This document shows positions 1-8,988 of a DNA stretch of 37,875 bases, one piece after another; position 1 is the first letter of the stretch; each line of letters starts with the position of its first letter. Both the position numbers and the translations under genes were made by a program. The DNA is taken from the NCBI GenBank assembly GCA_029777885.1, contig JAKORJ010000131.1, positions 1 to 37,875 of the forward strand. The letters run 5' to 3'. The notes under the pieces were generated by a model that had not been told where the DNA came from, did no database searches, and worked only from the letters and a program-made list of their open reading frames with translations. The DNA is from Bacillota bacterium (GTDB lineage Bacteria > Bacillota > Clostridia > Caldicoprobacterales > DTU083).

Positions 1-1
1 G

Positions 2-337
2 GACATAAGTCAGCTCCAGGAGGCGGTAGCCAATATCAAGGTCGCCGAGCCTGTCAAGGAATACATATCAGACATCGTTGCCCTGACCCGGGAGCACAAG
101 GACTTAAGCCTCGGTGCAAGCCCAAGGGGTGCCCTGTACCTGATGCGGGCTGCCCAAGGGTACGCCCTGCTCGAGGGCAGGGATTATGTGATCCCCGATG
201 ACATACAAAGGATGACGATACCCGTCCTGGCCCACCGCCTGATATTGAAGCCTGAAGCCAGGCTCAACCAGATGACTGCGGAACGGGTGTTGAGATCCAT
301 AATCAATACCCTGCACGTGCCGGTGACTACATCATGA
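2..337 (+). CDS. MoxR-family AAA+ ATPase, C-terminal part (5' truncated by window edge)
   Basis: Open frame from base 2 (DISQLQEAVANIKVAEPVKEYISDIVALTREHKDLSLGASPRGALYLMRAAQGYALLEGRDYVIPDDIQ...) matches the MoxR lid-domain pattern GASPRA...A..GR.YV.PDD; followed directly by a DUF58 gene. Confidence 0.9.
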   Translation, partial: DISQLQEAVANIKVAEPVKEYISDIVALTREHKDLSLGASPRGALYLMRAAQGYALLEGRDYVIPDDIQRMTIPVLAHRLILKPEARLNQMTAERVLRSIINTLHVPVTTS

Positions 338-1551
338 AAGACTGGCTCAAAAGGATCGTTTTTGGAGCTGCTGCCCTAATCACCCTGTTTGCCGGCCTGT
401 ATACCGGTGAATATATCTATTATATATGCTTTGGAGTCCTGCTTGCCATAGCCCTTTACGCGATCGTCACAAACATCTGGGTCCTGCTGGACTTCAACTA
501 CCTGCAGACCGTCACGCCGGGCAGTGTGCAAAAGGGCGAAAAGGCTGAGCTCAAGCTGCAGATCCACAATGACAAGCCTTTTATCTACCCGCTCATAAAG
601 GTGTATTACCGGACCCCCATGTCCTGCCTGACCGGGGATGCGGAAGTCGGGTACCTGTCGATCCTGCCCTTTCGACACGGAGAGATTTCTAGCAGCTTCA
701 TGTGCTCCCTGCGGGGCACCTATCCCCTGGGCATTGTCCGCATCGAGGTAAGCGACATGTTCGGTCTGTTCAGATTTCATATGGACCTGACCAAAAAGGC
801 GTATCACAAGCTGCCTGTCCTGACGGTATACCCGAGGATAATCAGGCTGACAAATCTTCCCCTGCCCCAGATACCCCTGGAGGGCATGCAAAACACCCGG
901 CTAAGCAAGACCGATGAATTGTCGACCGTTTCCGATATACGGCAATACCAGTACAGCGATCCCATGAAAAAGATCCACTGGAAGATCTCATCCAAGCTCC
1001 AGGAGCTATACGTAATGAACTATGAGATGACTGTCCAGCCCCATACCTTCCTCTTCGTCGAGACAACGCCCAACACAATACCAGGCATAGCGAAGTATCA
1101 AATGGAGGATCAGATAGTAGAGACAGCCACTGCCCTGATCCATTACATATTGAGCAGGTGGCTGCCCCTTAAGCTTGTCGTATACAGCAATGAGCGCCAT
1201 GATATCCCAGGAAAGGACCCCAAGGATTTTCAGGCGTTTTATGAATACCTGTCAGGCATGGCTTTCGACAGCCCCTTTGCCATGGCCGACATCATGAAAA
1301 TCGAGTCGCCCTCCTTCCACAGGCAGGGCAGCATAATCCTGGTCGTCAAGAAGCTAGAGTTCGTCCTCTTCAACAGCCTGTGCATCCTGAAACAGACCGG
1401 GGTGTATCCCATGGTATTTTTGGTACAGCACCGGGAATACTGCGACGATGATCAGCTCAATATGGTGGAAGAGCTAAGGATGAAAGATATACCGGCCTTT
1501 CTCATATACACGGATCAGCGCGTAGATGAGGCACTGGAGGCGATATTATGA
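334..1551 (+). CDS. DUF58 domain-containing protein
   Basis: 405 aa; two N-terminal TM segments, then a DUF58-like core (DELSTVSDIRQYQYSDPMKKIHWKISSK, cf. RxYxxGDxxRxIHWK). Overlaps the MoxR stop by 4 bp (ATGA). Confidence 0.88.
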   Translation: MKDWLKRIVFGAAALITLFAGLYTGEYIYYICFGVLLAIALYAIVTNIWVLLDFNYLQTVTPGSVQKGEKAELKLQIHNDKPFIYPLIKVYYRTPMSCLTGDAEVGYLSILPFRHGEISSSFMCSLRGTYPLGIVRIEVSDMFGLFRFHMDLTKKAYHKLPVLTVYPRIIRLTNLPLPQIPLEGMQNTRLSKTDELSTVSDIRQYQYSDPMKKIHWKISSKLQELYVMNYEMTVQPHTFLFVETTPNTIPGIAKYQMEDQIVETATALIHYILSRWLPLKLVVYSNERHDIPGKDPKDFQAFYEYLSGMAFDSPFAMADIMKIESPSFHRQGSIILVVKKLEFVLFNSLCILKQTGVYPMVFLVQHREYCDDDQLNMVEELRMKDIPAFLIYTDQRVDEALEAIL

Positions 1552-3881
1552 AAAAAGCCGCTTTGGTAGCGATACTTACGGAGTACATACTGCTGTGCCT
1601 GCTGGCCGGCAGCTTGAGCTCCGCCATAATATTTTCGCTCAACATCTATTTCAATCTAGTAGAGCTGCTCTTCATTACTACAGCAGTATTTTTCGTGTTG
1701 AAAGTCGCCCTCTACAATAAATGGACCATTGTTATTTCCATACCCCTGTTGTTCATGGGAACGATACTGTTCCTGTTTGCGATAAGCAAAGGGGCCTTGA
1801 TTTCCAATGTCACGGCCTTTTTCAACTGGCTCTGGCAGTATACCATGCGCTATACAAGTTATAACCCGGATTACAGGCTTGCTACCATTCTCTTCATAAC
1901 GATCACCGGAAGTGTCCTGTTCCATGTCCTGGCCATAAGGCTGCGCCTGTTCACAGTCCCCTTCCTTTTAGGCACCGCCTCTTTTGCGGCCTTGTGGTTC
2001 ATGGGCAATGATGAAATAAGCTCCTATATACGCACATATGCCCTGGGAAGCATCCTTATGTGGAGCTCAGGCTACCACAAGACCCTGTCCAAGCGGTTCA
2101 GGATGCCGCCCCGCGGTTACTGGCAGGCCTGCACACTCGTGCTGGCAGCCGCTATAATACTCACATCAGGCTTTCTCATACCCAGCGAAAAATCCAGGAA
2201 CCTGAGGTGGCAATACCTTGTAGAGCAGGTCGACCGCCTGGAGGAAAAAGTGAACGATACTTTCGGATTCAGGAAGCCCCGGCAGCCCTTCCGCCTGTCC
2301 CAGACCGGGTACTCTTCTTCTCCGGGCAAGCTGGGTGGCCCGGTCATACAAAACTACGACCTTGCGCTCCTGGTCGAAGCACCCTTCCCGCTTTACTTAA
2401 GGGGTTCAATTTTTAATGAATACACCGGGTCTGAATGGACCGACACCGTGGAGGACCTGCGCTATAAATACAGGGACGATACCTGGAAGCAGGCAAGGTC
2501 CCTGGCTTATGACCTGGATGAGCCCATATGGAGCAAAGTAGATGAAGACCTCCTGAACGGCTTATATTATCGCAGTGCTAAGGCCGTTATATTCCATGCT
2601 GACATAAAGATCTCAACGCTGTTCCATCCCATGCTCCCTACAGGCCTTGAAACCGTGAAAGGGGCATCGACGCCTTACTACAACACAAGGGGCGAGCTGT
2701 TCACGACCCGCAATATATTACCTGAAGAGCCCTATACGATCACTGCCATGATCCCCAACACCGACATAAGCACTGAATTCATCACCTATATAAGGCAAGC
2801 CTCCCCCACCCTTGACTGGAGCCGGCCTGTGGATTCGAACTATAGTGTTCCTGCTTATGCTCAGAAGCTAAGGTATATCCGGGAAAATTACACAAAGGTG
2901 CCTGAATCGGTGACAGAAAGGACCATAAGGCTCGTAGAATTGATAACGGAAGGCAAAGCTACAGCCTATGACAAGATCGTTGCCATACAGGAATACCTGA
3001 AGGCCAACTACGAGTATACGCTGGCCCCGCCTGACACTCCAGCCGGACGGGATTTTGTAGATTATTTCCTGTTCGACCTCAAGCGTGGATATTGCACTTA
3101 CTTTGCCTCTGCCCTGGCGGTCATGGGACGGGTGGCCGGGGTGCCGACCCGCTATATCGAAGGCTTCCTCATGCCTGCAAAGCAGAACAAGGATGGATTG
3201 TACGAGGTCCGCAACACGAACGGGCATGCCTGGGTAGAAGTATACTTCCCGGAGATCGGCTGGCTTACCTTTGACCCCACGCCTTCAAGCGGATCGGGCG
3301 ACTCTTCGTCTCCCGGCAGGGACCCGTATTACGATAAATACCTGGAGGAATACTGGCGGCATTATTATGAGAGCAAGCGATGGGAAGAAGCCAACAAGCC
3401 AAAACAGCCTGTCGAGCCTCCTCCGGTCAAAAGTAATAGGTCCCCCTCCTGGTACGGTGTAGCTTTTGCAGCATCTATCGCCCTGTCCGTGATAATAGCG
3501 GCCATGCTCCTGGTACTGGTCGTCAGCAGCCTCAGGTACAGGCGGATCCGCCGTTTGCCGCTGAGCAAGCAGTTACAGTTCTATTACCGTGAAATACTGT
3601 GGCTGCTTAAGCTATACGGGAAACCTATCAAAACCGGCGAAACCCCATATACATACGCAAAAAGGGTCGACACATGGCTGGTCAACCCTGAAGGCTCCAT
3701 GACTGATATATCAAGGCTTTTAGTAGAAAGCGTTTTTGGCCGCAGGGAGCTTGGCAAGGATGATATAGAATACATGAAAGCTTTTTACATCCACTTGCTC
3801 AAGACAGTCCAAAAGGTCCTGGGCTACCCCCGTTTTATGGCAAGGCTGCTTAGGCGCGGATTCGAACCCTGGGCTCTCTAG
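1548..3881 (+). CDS. Transglutaminase-like (TgpA-type) multi-TM protein
   Basis: 777 aa; N-terminal TM block, transglutaminase core (FDLKRGYCTYFASALAVMGRVAGVPTRYIEGFL...NGHAWVEVYFPEIGWLTFDPTPS), C-terminal TM + DUF4129-like tail. ATGA overlap with the DUF58 gene. Confidence 0.9.
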   Translation: MKKAALVAILTEYILLCLLAGSLSSAIIFSLNIYFNLVELLFITTAVFFVLKVALYNKWTIVISIPLLFMGTILFLFAISKGALISNVTAFFNWLWQYTMRYTSYNPDYRLATILFITITGSVLFHVLAIRLRLFTVPFLLGTASFAALWFMGNDEISSYIRTYALGSILMWSSGYHKTLSKRFRMPPRGYWQACTLVLAAAIILTSGFLIPSEKSRNLRWQYLVEQVDRLEEKVNDTFGFRKPRQPFRLSQTGYSSSPGKLGGPVIQNYDLALLVEAPFPLYLRGSIFNEYTGSEWTDTVEDLRYKYRDDTWKQARSLAYDLDEPIWSKVDEDLLNGLYYRSAKAVIFHADIKISTLFHPMLPTGLETVKGASTPYYNTRGELFTTRNILPEEPYTITAMIPNTDISTEFITYIRQASPTLDWSRPVDSNYSVPAYAQKLRYIRENYTKVPESVTERTIRLVELITEGKATAYDKIVAIQEYLKANYEYTLAPPDTPAGRDFVDYFLFDLKRGYCTYFASALAVMGRVAGVPTRYIEGFLMPAKQNKDGLYEVRNTNGHAWVEVYFPEIGWLTFDPTPSSGSGDSSSPGRDPYYDKYLEEYWRHYYESKRWEEANKPKQPVEPPPVKSNRSPSWYGVAFAASIALSVIIAAMLLVLVVSSLRYRRIRRLPLSKQLQFYYREILWLLKLYGKPIKTGETPYTYAKRVDTWLVNPEGSMTDISRLLVESVFGRRELGKDDIEYMKAFYIHLLKTVQKVLGYPRFMARLLRRGFEPWAL

Positions 3882-3901
3882 GTCAGAGAGCCCAGTATTT
3901 T
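3869..3901 (+). terminator. Intrinsic terminator nested in the overlapping 3' ends of two convergent genes
   Basis: Perfect 11-bp stem CTGGGCTCTCT / AGAGAGCCCAG (3869-3879 / 3885-3895), 5-nt loop, then TATTTT. Confidence 0.7.
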
Positions 3902-5281
3902 GCGCTTTATCGAGCTAAGCGTATCCCTGGCCAGCTTGCGGGCGGTAGAAGCATTTTCCTCCTCCACTGCTGGAAGCAGGCAGACCACTGCCAGGCCTCT
4001 CAGCACTGATGTGATCGCGAACAGCAGGTGGTAATTCCTTATAGGATAACCGAGGAACATAAGGTTGAGCCGTTCAAACAGGTCATGGGTCGCTTCCATC
4101 AGCATGCCCCCGGTGAAATAGGCCACTATGCTACCCATGATAGCAGTCACCATTGAAAAGCTGCCGATGTAAAAGGACCGGTTTTTATCCGGCGCCAGGC
4201 CGATCATCATGTTGTTCGAGGTAAGCTCCACACCGCACCAGAACAGGCCTGACAGCACATTGATCATGGCGATCATGCCGATGGTATCCGACGTTACGAA
4301 GATCCACAAAAACGGCACGAGCACCACGCCAAGGCCGCATATCTGCATCACGGGCTTGTTCCCGTACTTATCGATCAGGTTCCCCCACCTGCGGACGGAA
4401 AGCACGGTGGTTATACTGTATACAGTGCTTGCCAGAAGGGTTATCTGCAGGTATTTCATGTTCAGGAAATTCAACATGTAGTCATTGAAAAAGGGGGCTG
4501 ACAGGTTTACTGCAAAGGTCCATACGGACCAGAACATAAGGTATTTCCTGAAATTTTGGTGGCTCAAGGCCTCCTTCCACACCCTGAACAGGCTCATGTT
4601 CCTGTCCGGTATGTCCATGGGCGGGTCGTAGATCCTGATGAAGCATGCGATATCGAGCAAGCCGAATACGGTAGCTATGACCAGCACCACGATATAACCT
4701 AGGCTGCCCCCGATAAGATCCAGGAGGGACCCTAAGGCCAATCCTCCAATGAGGCTCGTTATCGTGAAGAAAAGCTGCCTTTGGCTGAAAAACCTGCCCC
4801 GGATGCTGATGGGGACGATAGAGGCCATCCATGAAAAAAAGGTCACGCCGTTGAATGAACCGCCTAAAGCGGAAACCAGCAGCATCAGCATGATGAACCC
4901 TATTGTCAGGGGCTTATATCCCGGCGGCATGATGTATGCAATCAAAACGATGGGTATAACCACGATGCGCTGCATCACGCCGCTTATCAAAAACAGCTTC
5001 TTCCTATGCCCTGTGCGCTCAAGCACGTAGGCTGCCAGTACCTGAAACAGGCCTCCCATCACGGGAAAAGCCATGAGCACGCCATACAGGAAATCCCCGA
5101 CGCCCAGGCTGCGTACAAAGCCGGAAAAAGGTGCGCCGTTGTATGTGCTGAAAAATACCATGCCCAACCCTGACCCCAGGATGACCCGGTTCAGGTCGAG
5201 CATAAGACTGCGGTCTATACTGTAGTTTTTAAAAAGCAAATACTTGTCGTTTTTCAAGCAACCAAACCCCCGGTCAGCCAT
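3878..5281 (-). CDS. MFS transporter
   Basis: 467 aa with about 12 hydrophobic segments and MFS-like loops (VLERTGHRKKLFLISG; FSWMASIVPISIRGRFFSQRQ). Confidence 0.8.
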   Translation of the reverse strand: MADRGFGCLKNDKYLLFKNYSIDRSLMLDLNRVILGSGLGMVFFSTYNGAPFSGFVRSLGVGDFLYGVLMAFPVMGGLFQVLAAYVLERTGHRKKLFLISGVMQRIVVIPIVLIAYIMPPGYKPLTIGFIMLMLLVSALGGSFNGVTFFSWMASIVPISIRGRFFSQRQLFFTITSLIGGLALGSLLDLIGGSLGYIVVLVIATVFGLLDIACFIRIYDPPMDIPDRNMSLFRVWKEALSHQNFRKYLMFWSVWTFAVNLSAPFFNDYMLNFLNMKYLQITLLASTVYSITTVLSVRRWGNLIDKYGNKPVMQICGLGVVLVPFLWIFVTSDTIGMIAMINVLSGLFWCGVELTSNNMMIGLAPDKNRSFYIGSFSMVTAIMGSIVAYFTGGMLMEATHDLFERLNLMFLGYPIRNYHLLFAITSVLRGLAVVCLLPAVEEENASTARKLARDTLSSIKRKILGSLT

Positions 5282-5330
5282 TTATCAGAACTATTGCATT
5301 TCTGCCTCTAGATCTACAATCATTTATATC

Positions 5331-6473
5331 CTAAAATTGCCTTATGCCTTTCACATATGCGGATACAACATTCAGGTCACGGTCAAGTATGACCACATCC
5401 GCGTCCCAGCCTGCTTTAAGATGGCCTTTGAAGGCTGATACGCCGATTATCGAAGCCGGAGTCGAAGTAAGCATGGTAATGGTGTCCTCAAGAGGCACCC
5501 CGATGTCGACCATGTTTTTTAAGGCCTTGCCCTGAGTCAGCGTGCTGCCGGCAAGGGTCCCGTCCTTGAGCCGGGCAGCGCCCATCTCTACATGCACTTC
5601 AAGCCCTCCGAGGTTGTATATGCCGTCCCCCAGGCCCGCTGCCGCCATCGCATCTGTAATGAGGGCGCACTTCCTGCACCCTTTCACTTTCACGGCAAGC
5701 CTTAGGGCTGCCGGATGGATATGTATAAGGTCCGAGATGAGCTCAACGGTATTCTCGCCATGATCCAGCACTGCGCCCACGACTCCCGGGTCCCGGTGCT
5801 TAAGCGGCGTCATGGCGTTGTAAAAGTGGCAGGTATGATCCATGCCAAGGTCGATTGCCCTGCAGGCCGTGTCATAATCCGCCCTTGTGTGCCCTATTGA
5901 AACCTTGATGCCCCTGGCCTTGAGGTACGATGTCAGCCCGGCCGCCCCATCAAGCTCCGGCGCCATGGTGACAAGGCGGATGATATCGATATTGTCGCCA
6001 ACGATTGTGTTGAACGACTCCACCGAGGGATCGATCAGATAGGTTTCGTCATGGGCGCCTTTTGCATCCGGGTTCAGGAAGGGCCCCTCCAGGTGGATGC
6101 CCAGGCACTGGGCGCCTGCCGCCTGTTCCTGCTTCATGAACTCCGCTGCGGCTTCGATGCTGCTCCGTATGGCATCGGCGTTCAAGGTCATGGTGGTGGC
6201 TAAAAATGATGTAGTCCCGTTCTTTGCAAGGAATGAGGCTATCCTTTCCAGGGAACCGGTCCTGGCGTCCATCACGTCGCAGCCCACGGACCCGTGTATA
6301 TGGATATCGATGAAGCCGGGTACTATGTAACCGCCTTGTGCATCAACAAAGTCCCCGTCCTTTACCGTCCCTAGCGGCATTATGCCTGCAATCCTGCCCT
6401 TTTCCACTGCAAGCTCCAGCCCGTCCTCAAACCTGCCCTCCAGAAAAATCAGGCCGTTTCCGAATATGGTCAT
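5331..6473 (-). CDS. nagA: N-acetylglucosamine-6-phosphate deacetylase
   Basis: 380 aa; GFIDIHIHG, HLEGPFLNPDAKGAH, SIGHTRADY, HCFYNAM-type HLFNAM equivalent (TCHFYNAMTPLKHRDPGVVGAVL), LITDAMAAAGLGDG. RBS AGGGGGGAG upstream. Confidence 0.95.
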   Translation of the reverse strand: MTIFGNGLIFLEGRFEDGLELAVEKGRIAGIMPLGTVKDGDFVDAQGGYIVPGFIDIHIHGSVGCDVMDARTGSLERIASFLAKNGTTSFLATTMTLNADAIRSSIEAAAEFMKQEQAAGAQCLGIHLEGPFLNPDAKGAHDETYLIDPSVESFNTIVGDNIDIIRLVTMAPELDGAAGLTSYLKARGIKVSIGHTRADYDTACRAIDLGMDHTCHFYNAMTPLKHRDPGVVGAVLDHGENTVELISDLIHIHPAALRLAVKVKGCRKCALITDAMAAAGLGDGIYNLGGLEVHVEMGAARLKDGTLAGSTLTQGKALKNMVDIGVPLEDTITMLTSTPASIIGVSAFKGHLKAGWDADVVILDRDLNVVSAYVKGIRQF

Positions 6474-6537
6474 ATAACTCCCCCCTGGTATCTTATACCG
6501 CTCGCACTTTATCTAACCTTACATGGATATATTGAAT

Positions 6538-6575
6538 CAAAAAAATCACTCCCCGACAAGTATGTATCGGGGAGT
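6538..6575 (-). terminator. Intrinsic terminator downstream of the EF-G-like gene
   Basis: Stem ACTCCCCGA / TCGGGGAGT followed on the minus strand by GATTTTTTTG. Confidence 0.8.
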
Positions 6576-6618
6576 TATCATATGTTTTGTATGTTCAGGA
6601 TCGCTTTTATAAAGCAGG

Positions 6619-8706
6619 TTACTCCTGAGCGGCTTCCTGCTTGGCCTGCTCGATTATCTTGGCGCTGATATTGGCAGGGACCTCTTCGTACCTGACAAAG
6701 GTGAGCTTGAAGCTGCCCCTTGCCTGGGTCATGGACCTTAAGTCGGTGGCATACTTGAACATTTCAGCCTGAGGCACTTCCGCCTCGACCTTCTGCAATC
6801 CGTGGCCAACCGGGTTCATGCCCAGAATCCTGCCCCTGCGCCTGTTCAGGTCGCCGATGATGTCGCCCATGTATTCATCGGGGACTATGACCTCTGCCTT
6901 CATGATGGGCTCAAGGAGCACCGGCGATGCCTGGTCCAGCTTCTTGAAGGCCAGGGAGGCTGCTACCTTGAAGGCCATTTCTGAAGAGTCTACGCTGTGA
7001 TAGGATCCGTCATACAGGGTAGCCCTGATCCCGACTGTGGGATATCCGGCCAGGACGCCGTTGGGCAGGCATTCCCTCAGGCCCTTCTCAACCGCGGGTA
7101 TATACTGCCTCGGCACGACGCCGCCTACGATCTTGTCAACAAACTCAAAGTCCTTATCCGTGGTCTCAAGGGGCTCAAACTCGATCCATACATGCCCGTA
7201 CTGGCCATGGCCGCCGCTCTGCTTTTTGTGCTTGCCTTCGGCCTTGATCGACTTGCGTATGGTCTCCCTGTACGGCACCTTGGGATCCTTGAATACGGCC
7301 GTGACTCCAAACTTGTTCTGCAGGCGCTTTGCGATTATCTCCAGGTGCATTTCACCGACACCGGATATGAGCATCTGGTTAGTTTCAAGGTTTTTGGTGA
7401 CCGTAAAGGTGGGATCCTCTTCGGTCAGCCTGTTGAGGCCTGCAAAGATCTTGTCCTCGTCCCCCTCCTTCTCCGCTGCTATGGCAAGGGATATGGACGG
7501 CTCGGGGAACTGGATCTCACTGTATTTTACCTGGTTGTTCTGATCGCTCAGGGTATCGCCCGTTACGGTATACTGCAGCTTGGCTACCGCAGCTATATCG
7601 CCGGCTGTGACCTTGTCAACGGTGATCTGCTTCTTGCCCCTGAGCAGATAGATCGTGCCGACCTTTTCAGCCTTTTCCTTGTTTACGTTGTAGAAGCCGG
7701 TCCCCGCTGCCAGCTCGCCTGACATTACCTTGAACAGGTTCATCTTGCCTACGAAGGGGTCGACTACCGTCTTGAACACAAATGCGGAGAAGGGCTCGTC
7801 GGCCTTGTAGCTTCTCTCAACCGTTTCGCCGGTCTTGGGGTTGACACCTTTTACGCTGCCGCATTCACCAGGAGCGGGCATATAATGGGTTATGACGTCC
7901 ATGAGCTGCACAACGCCCTGATTGTTGACAGCGGATCCACACAATACGGGCACTATGTCACCACAGACGACACCCTGGCGCACTGCTCCCCTGATCTCCT
8001 GCTCGGTGAGCTCTTCGCCCTCGAAGTATTTTTCCATAAGCTCTTCGCTGGTCTCAGCCGCTGCTTCGACAAGCATGGTCCGGATGGGCTCAATGACATC
8101 CTTCATGTCGTCGGGTACCGGTACCTCGGTAACATCCTTGCCCTTGTAGGCGTATGCCTTCATTGAGATTACATCCACATAGCCGGTAAACTGCTCCTTG
8201 CTCATTATCGGAACCTGGAAGGGTGCAATAGCTGTCCCGTACATTTCCTTGAGCTGGTCCAGGACCTTGGTGAAGTTGGCATTTTCACGGTCCATCTGGT
8301 TTACGAAAATCAGCTTGGGTATGTTGTGCTCACTGCAATAATCCCAGGCCTTTTCAGTACCGACAGTCACGCCGGAAACAGCACCCACTACTATGCAAGC
8401 GCTATCAGTAACCCTGAGACTTCCAACCATTTCACCGATGAAATCGAAGTACCCAGGAATATCAATCACGTTGACCTTATGATTATTCCATTCAAACGGT
8501 GCGAGCGCAGCGCTGATGGAGATATGACGTTTAATCTCTTCCGGGTCATAATCGGTGGTTGTGGTACCATCCTCAACTTTGCCCAAGCGGTCTATAGCTC
8601 CCGCATTGAAAAGCATAGCTTCGGTAAGGGTGGTCTTTCCTTCGCCGCCGTGGCCTATGATTCCGATATTGCGCAGTTTGTCGGTCGTGTAATTCTTCAT
8701 TAACAT
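6619..8706 (-). CDS. Elongation factor G-like translational GTPase (EF-G2-like, non-canonical G motifs)
   Basis: 695 aa with all EF-G-type domains (RNIGIIGHGGEGKTTLTEAML..., LRVTDSACIVVGAVSGVTVGTEKAWDYC, domain IV GGHGQYGHVWIEFEP, domain V ADLRSMTQARGSFKLTF). Confidence 0.93.
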   Translation of the reverse strand: MLMKNYTTDKLRNIGIIGHGGEGKTTLTEAMLFNAGAIDRLGKVEDGTTTTDYDPEEIKRHISISAALAPFEWNNHKVNVIDIPGYFDFIGEMVGSLRVTDSACIVVGAVSGVTVGTEKAWDYCSEHNIPKLIFVNQMDRENANFTKVLDQLKEMYGTAIAPFQVPIMSKEQFTGYVDVISMKAYAYKGKDVTEVPVPDDMKDVIEPIRTMLVEAAAETSEELMEKYFEGEELTEQEIRGAVRQGVVCGDIVPVLCGSAVNNQGVVQLMDVITHYMPAPGECGSVKGVNPKTGETVERSYKADEPFSAFVFKTVVDPFVGKMNLFKVMSGELAAGTGFYNVNKEKAEKVGTIYLLRGKKQITVDKVTAGDIAAVAKLQYTVTGDTLSDQNNQVKYSEIQFPEPSISLAIAAEKEGDEDKIFAGLNRLTEEDPTFTVTKNLETNQMLISGVGEMHLEIIAKRLQNKFGVTAVFKDPKVPYRETIRKSIKAEGKHKKQSGGHGQYGHVWIEFEPLETTDKDFEFVDKIVGGVVPRQYIPAVEKGLRECLPNGVLAGYPTVGIRATLYDGSYHSVDSSEMAFKVAASLAFKKLDQASPVLLEPIMKAEVIVPDEYMGDIIGDLNRRRGRILGMNPVGHGLQKVEAEVPQAEMFKYATDLRSMTQARGSFKLTFVRYEEVPANISAKIIEQAKQEAAQE

Positions 8707-8821
8707 TCCCCCTATGGTTTTATTAACGGATTCACTGATTCAGTTAAGCTGAGATCAATAACGGATTTACTGACGCACATACTTAGTACAGATTCGATAA
8801 GAATCTCAAATTCCCTTCTTT

Positions 8822-8853
8822 ATTGTATCATATTTAAAAACAAAAATGTTCAA
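8822..8853 (-). promoter_or_regulatory. Putative promoter for the EF-G-like gene (extended -10)
   Basis: Minus strand TGATACAAT (extended -10, TACAAT at 8822-8827); TTGAAC lies upstream at 20 bp spacing, which is longer than optimal. Confidence 0.4.
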
Positions 8854-8988
8854 CCTCCGGTGTTTATTTTACGGATTTCCATGTTATATTATACCATGCC
8901 AATAGACATGCTTCTATTGACTTTTGCTGTGCCGCGGCATACAATTTTTAAAATTACAAAAGATCTAGTCAACAGCAGGAGCCTCAAC

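Noticed and set aside
3855-3895. tRNA T-arm-like string on the minus strand (AGGGTTCGAATCCGCG)
   Set aside because: The flanking bases do not form a T-stem, there is no anticodon or acceptor arm upstream, and the bases encode the RRGFEPWAL C-terminus of the transglutaminase gene.
6997-7722. 241-aa plus-strand ORF opposite the EF-G-like gene
   Set aside because: Antisense to a strongly conserved CDS and lacks any family motif.
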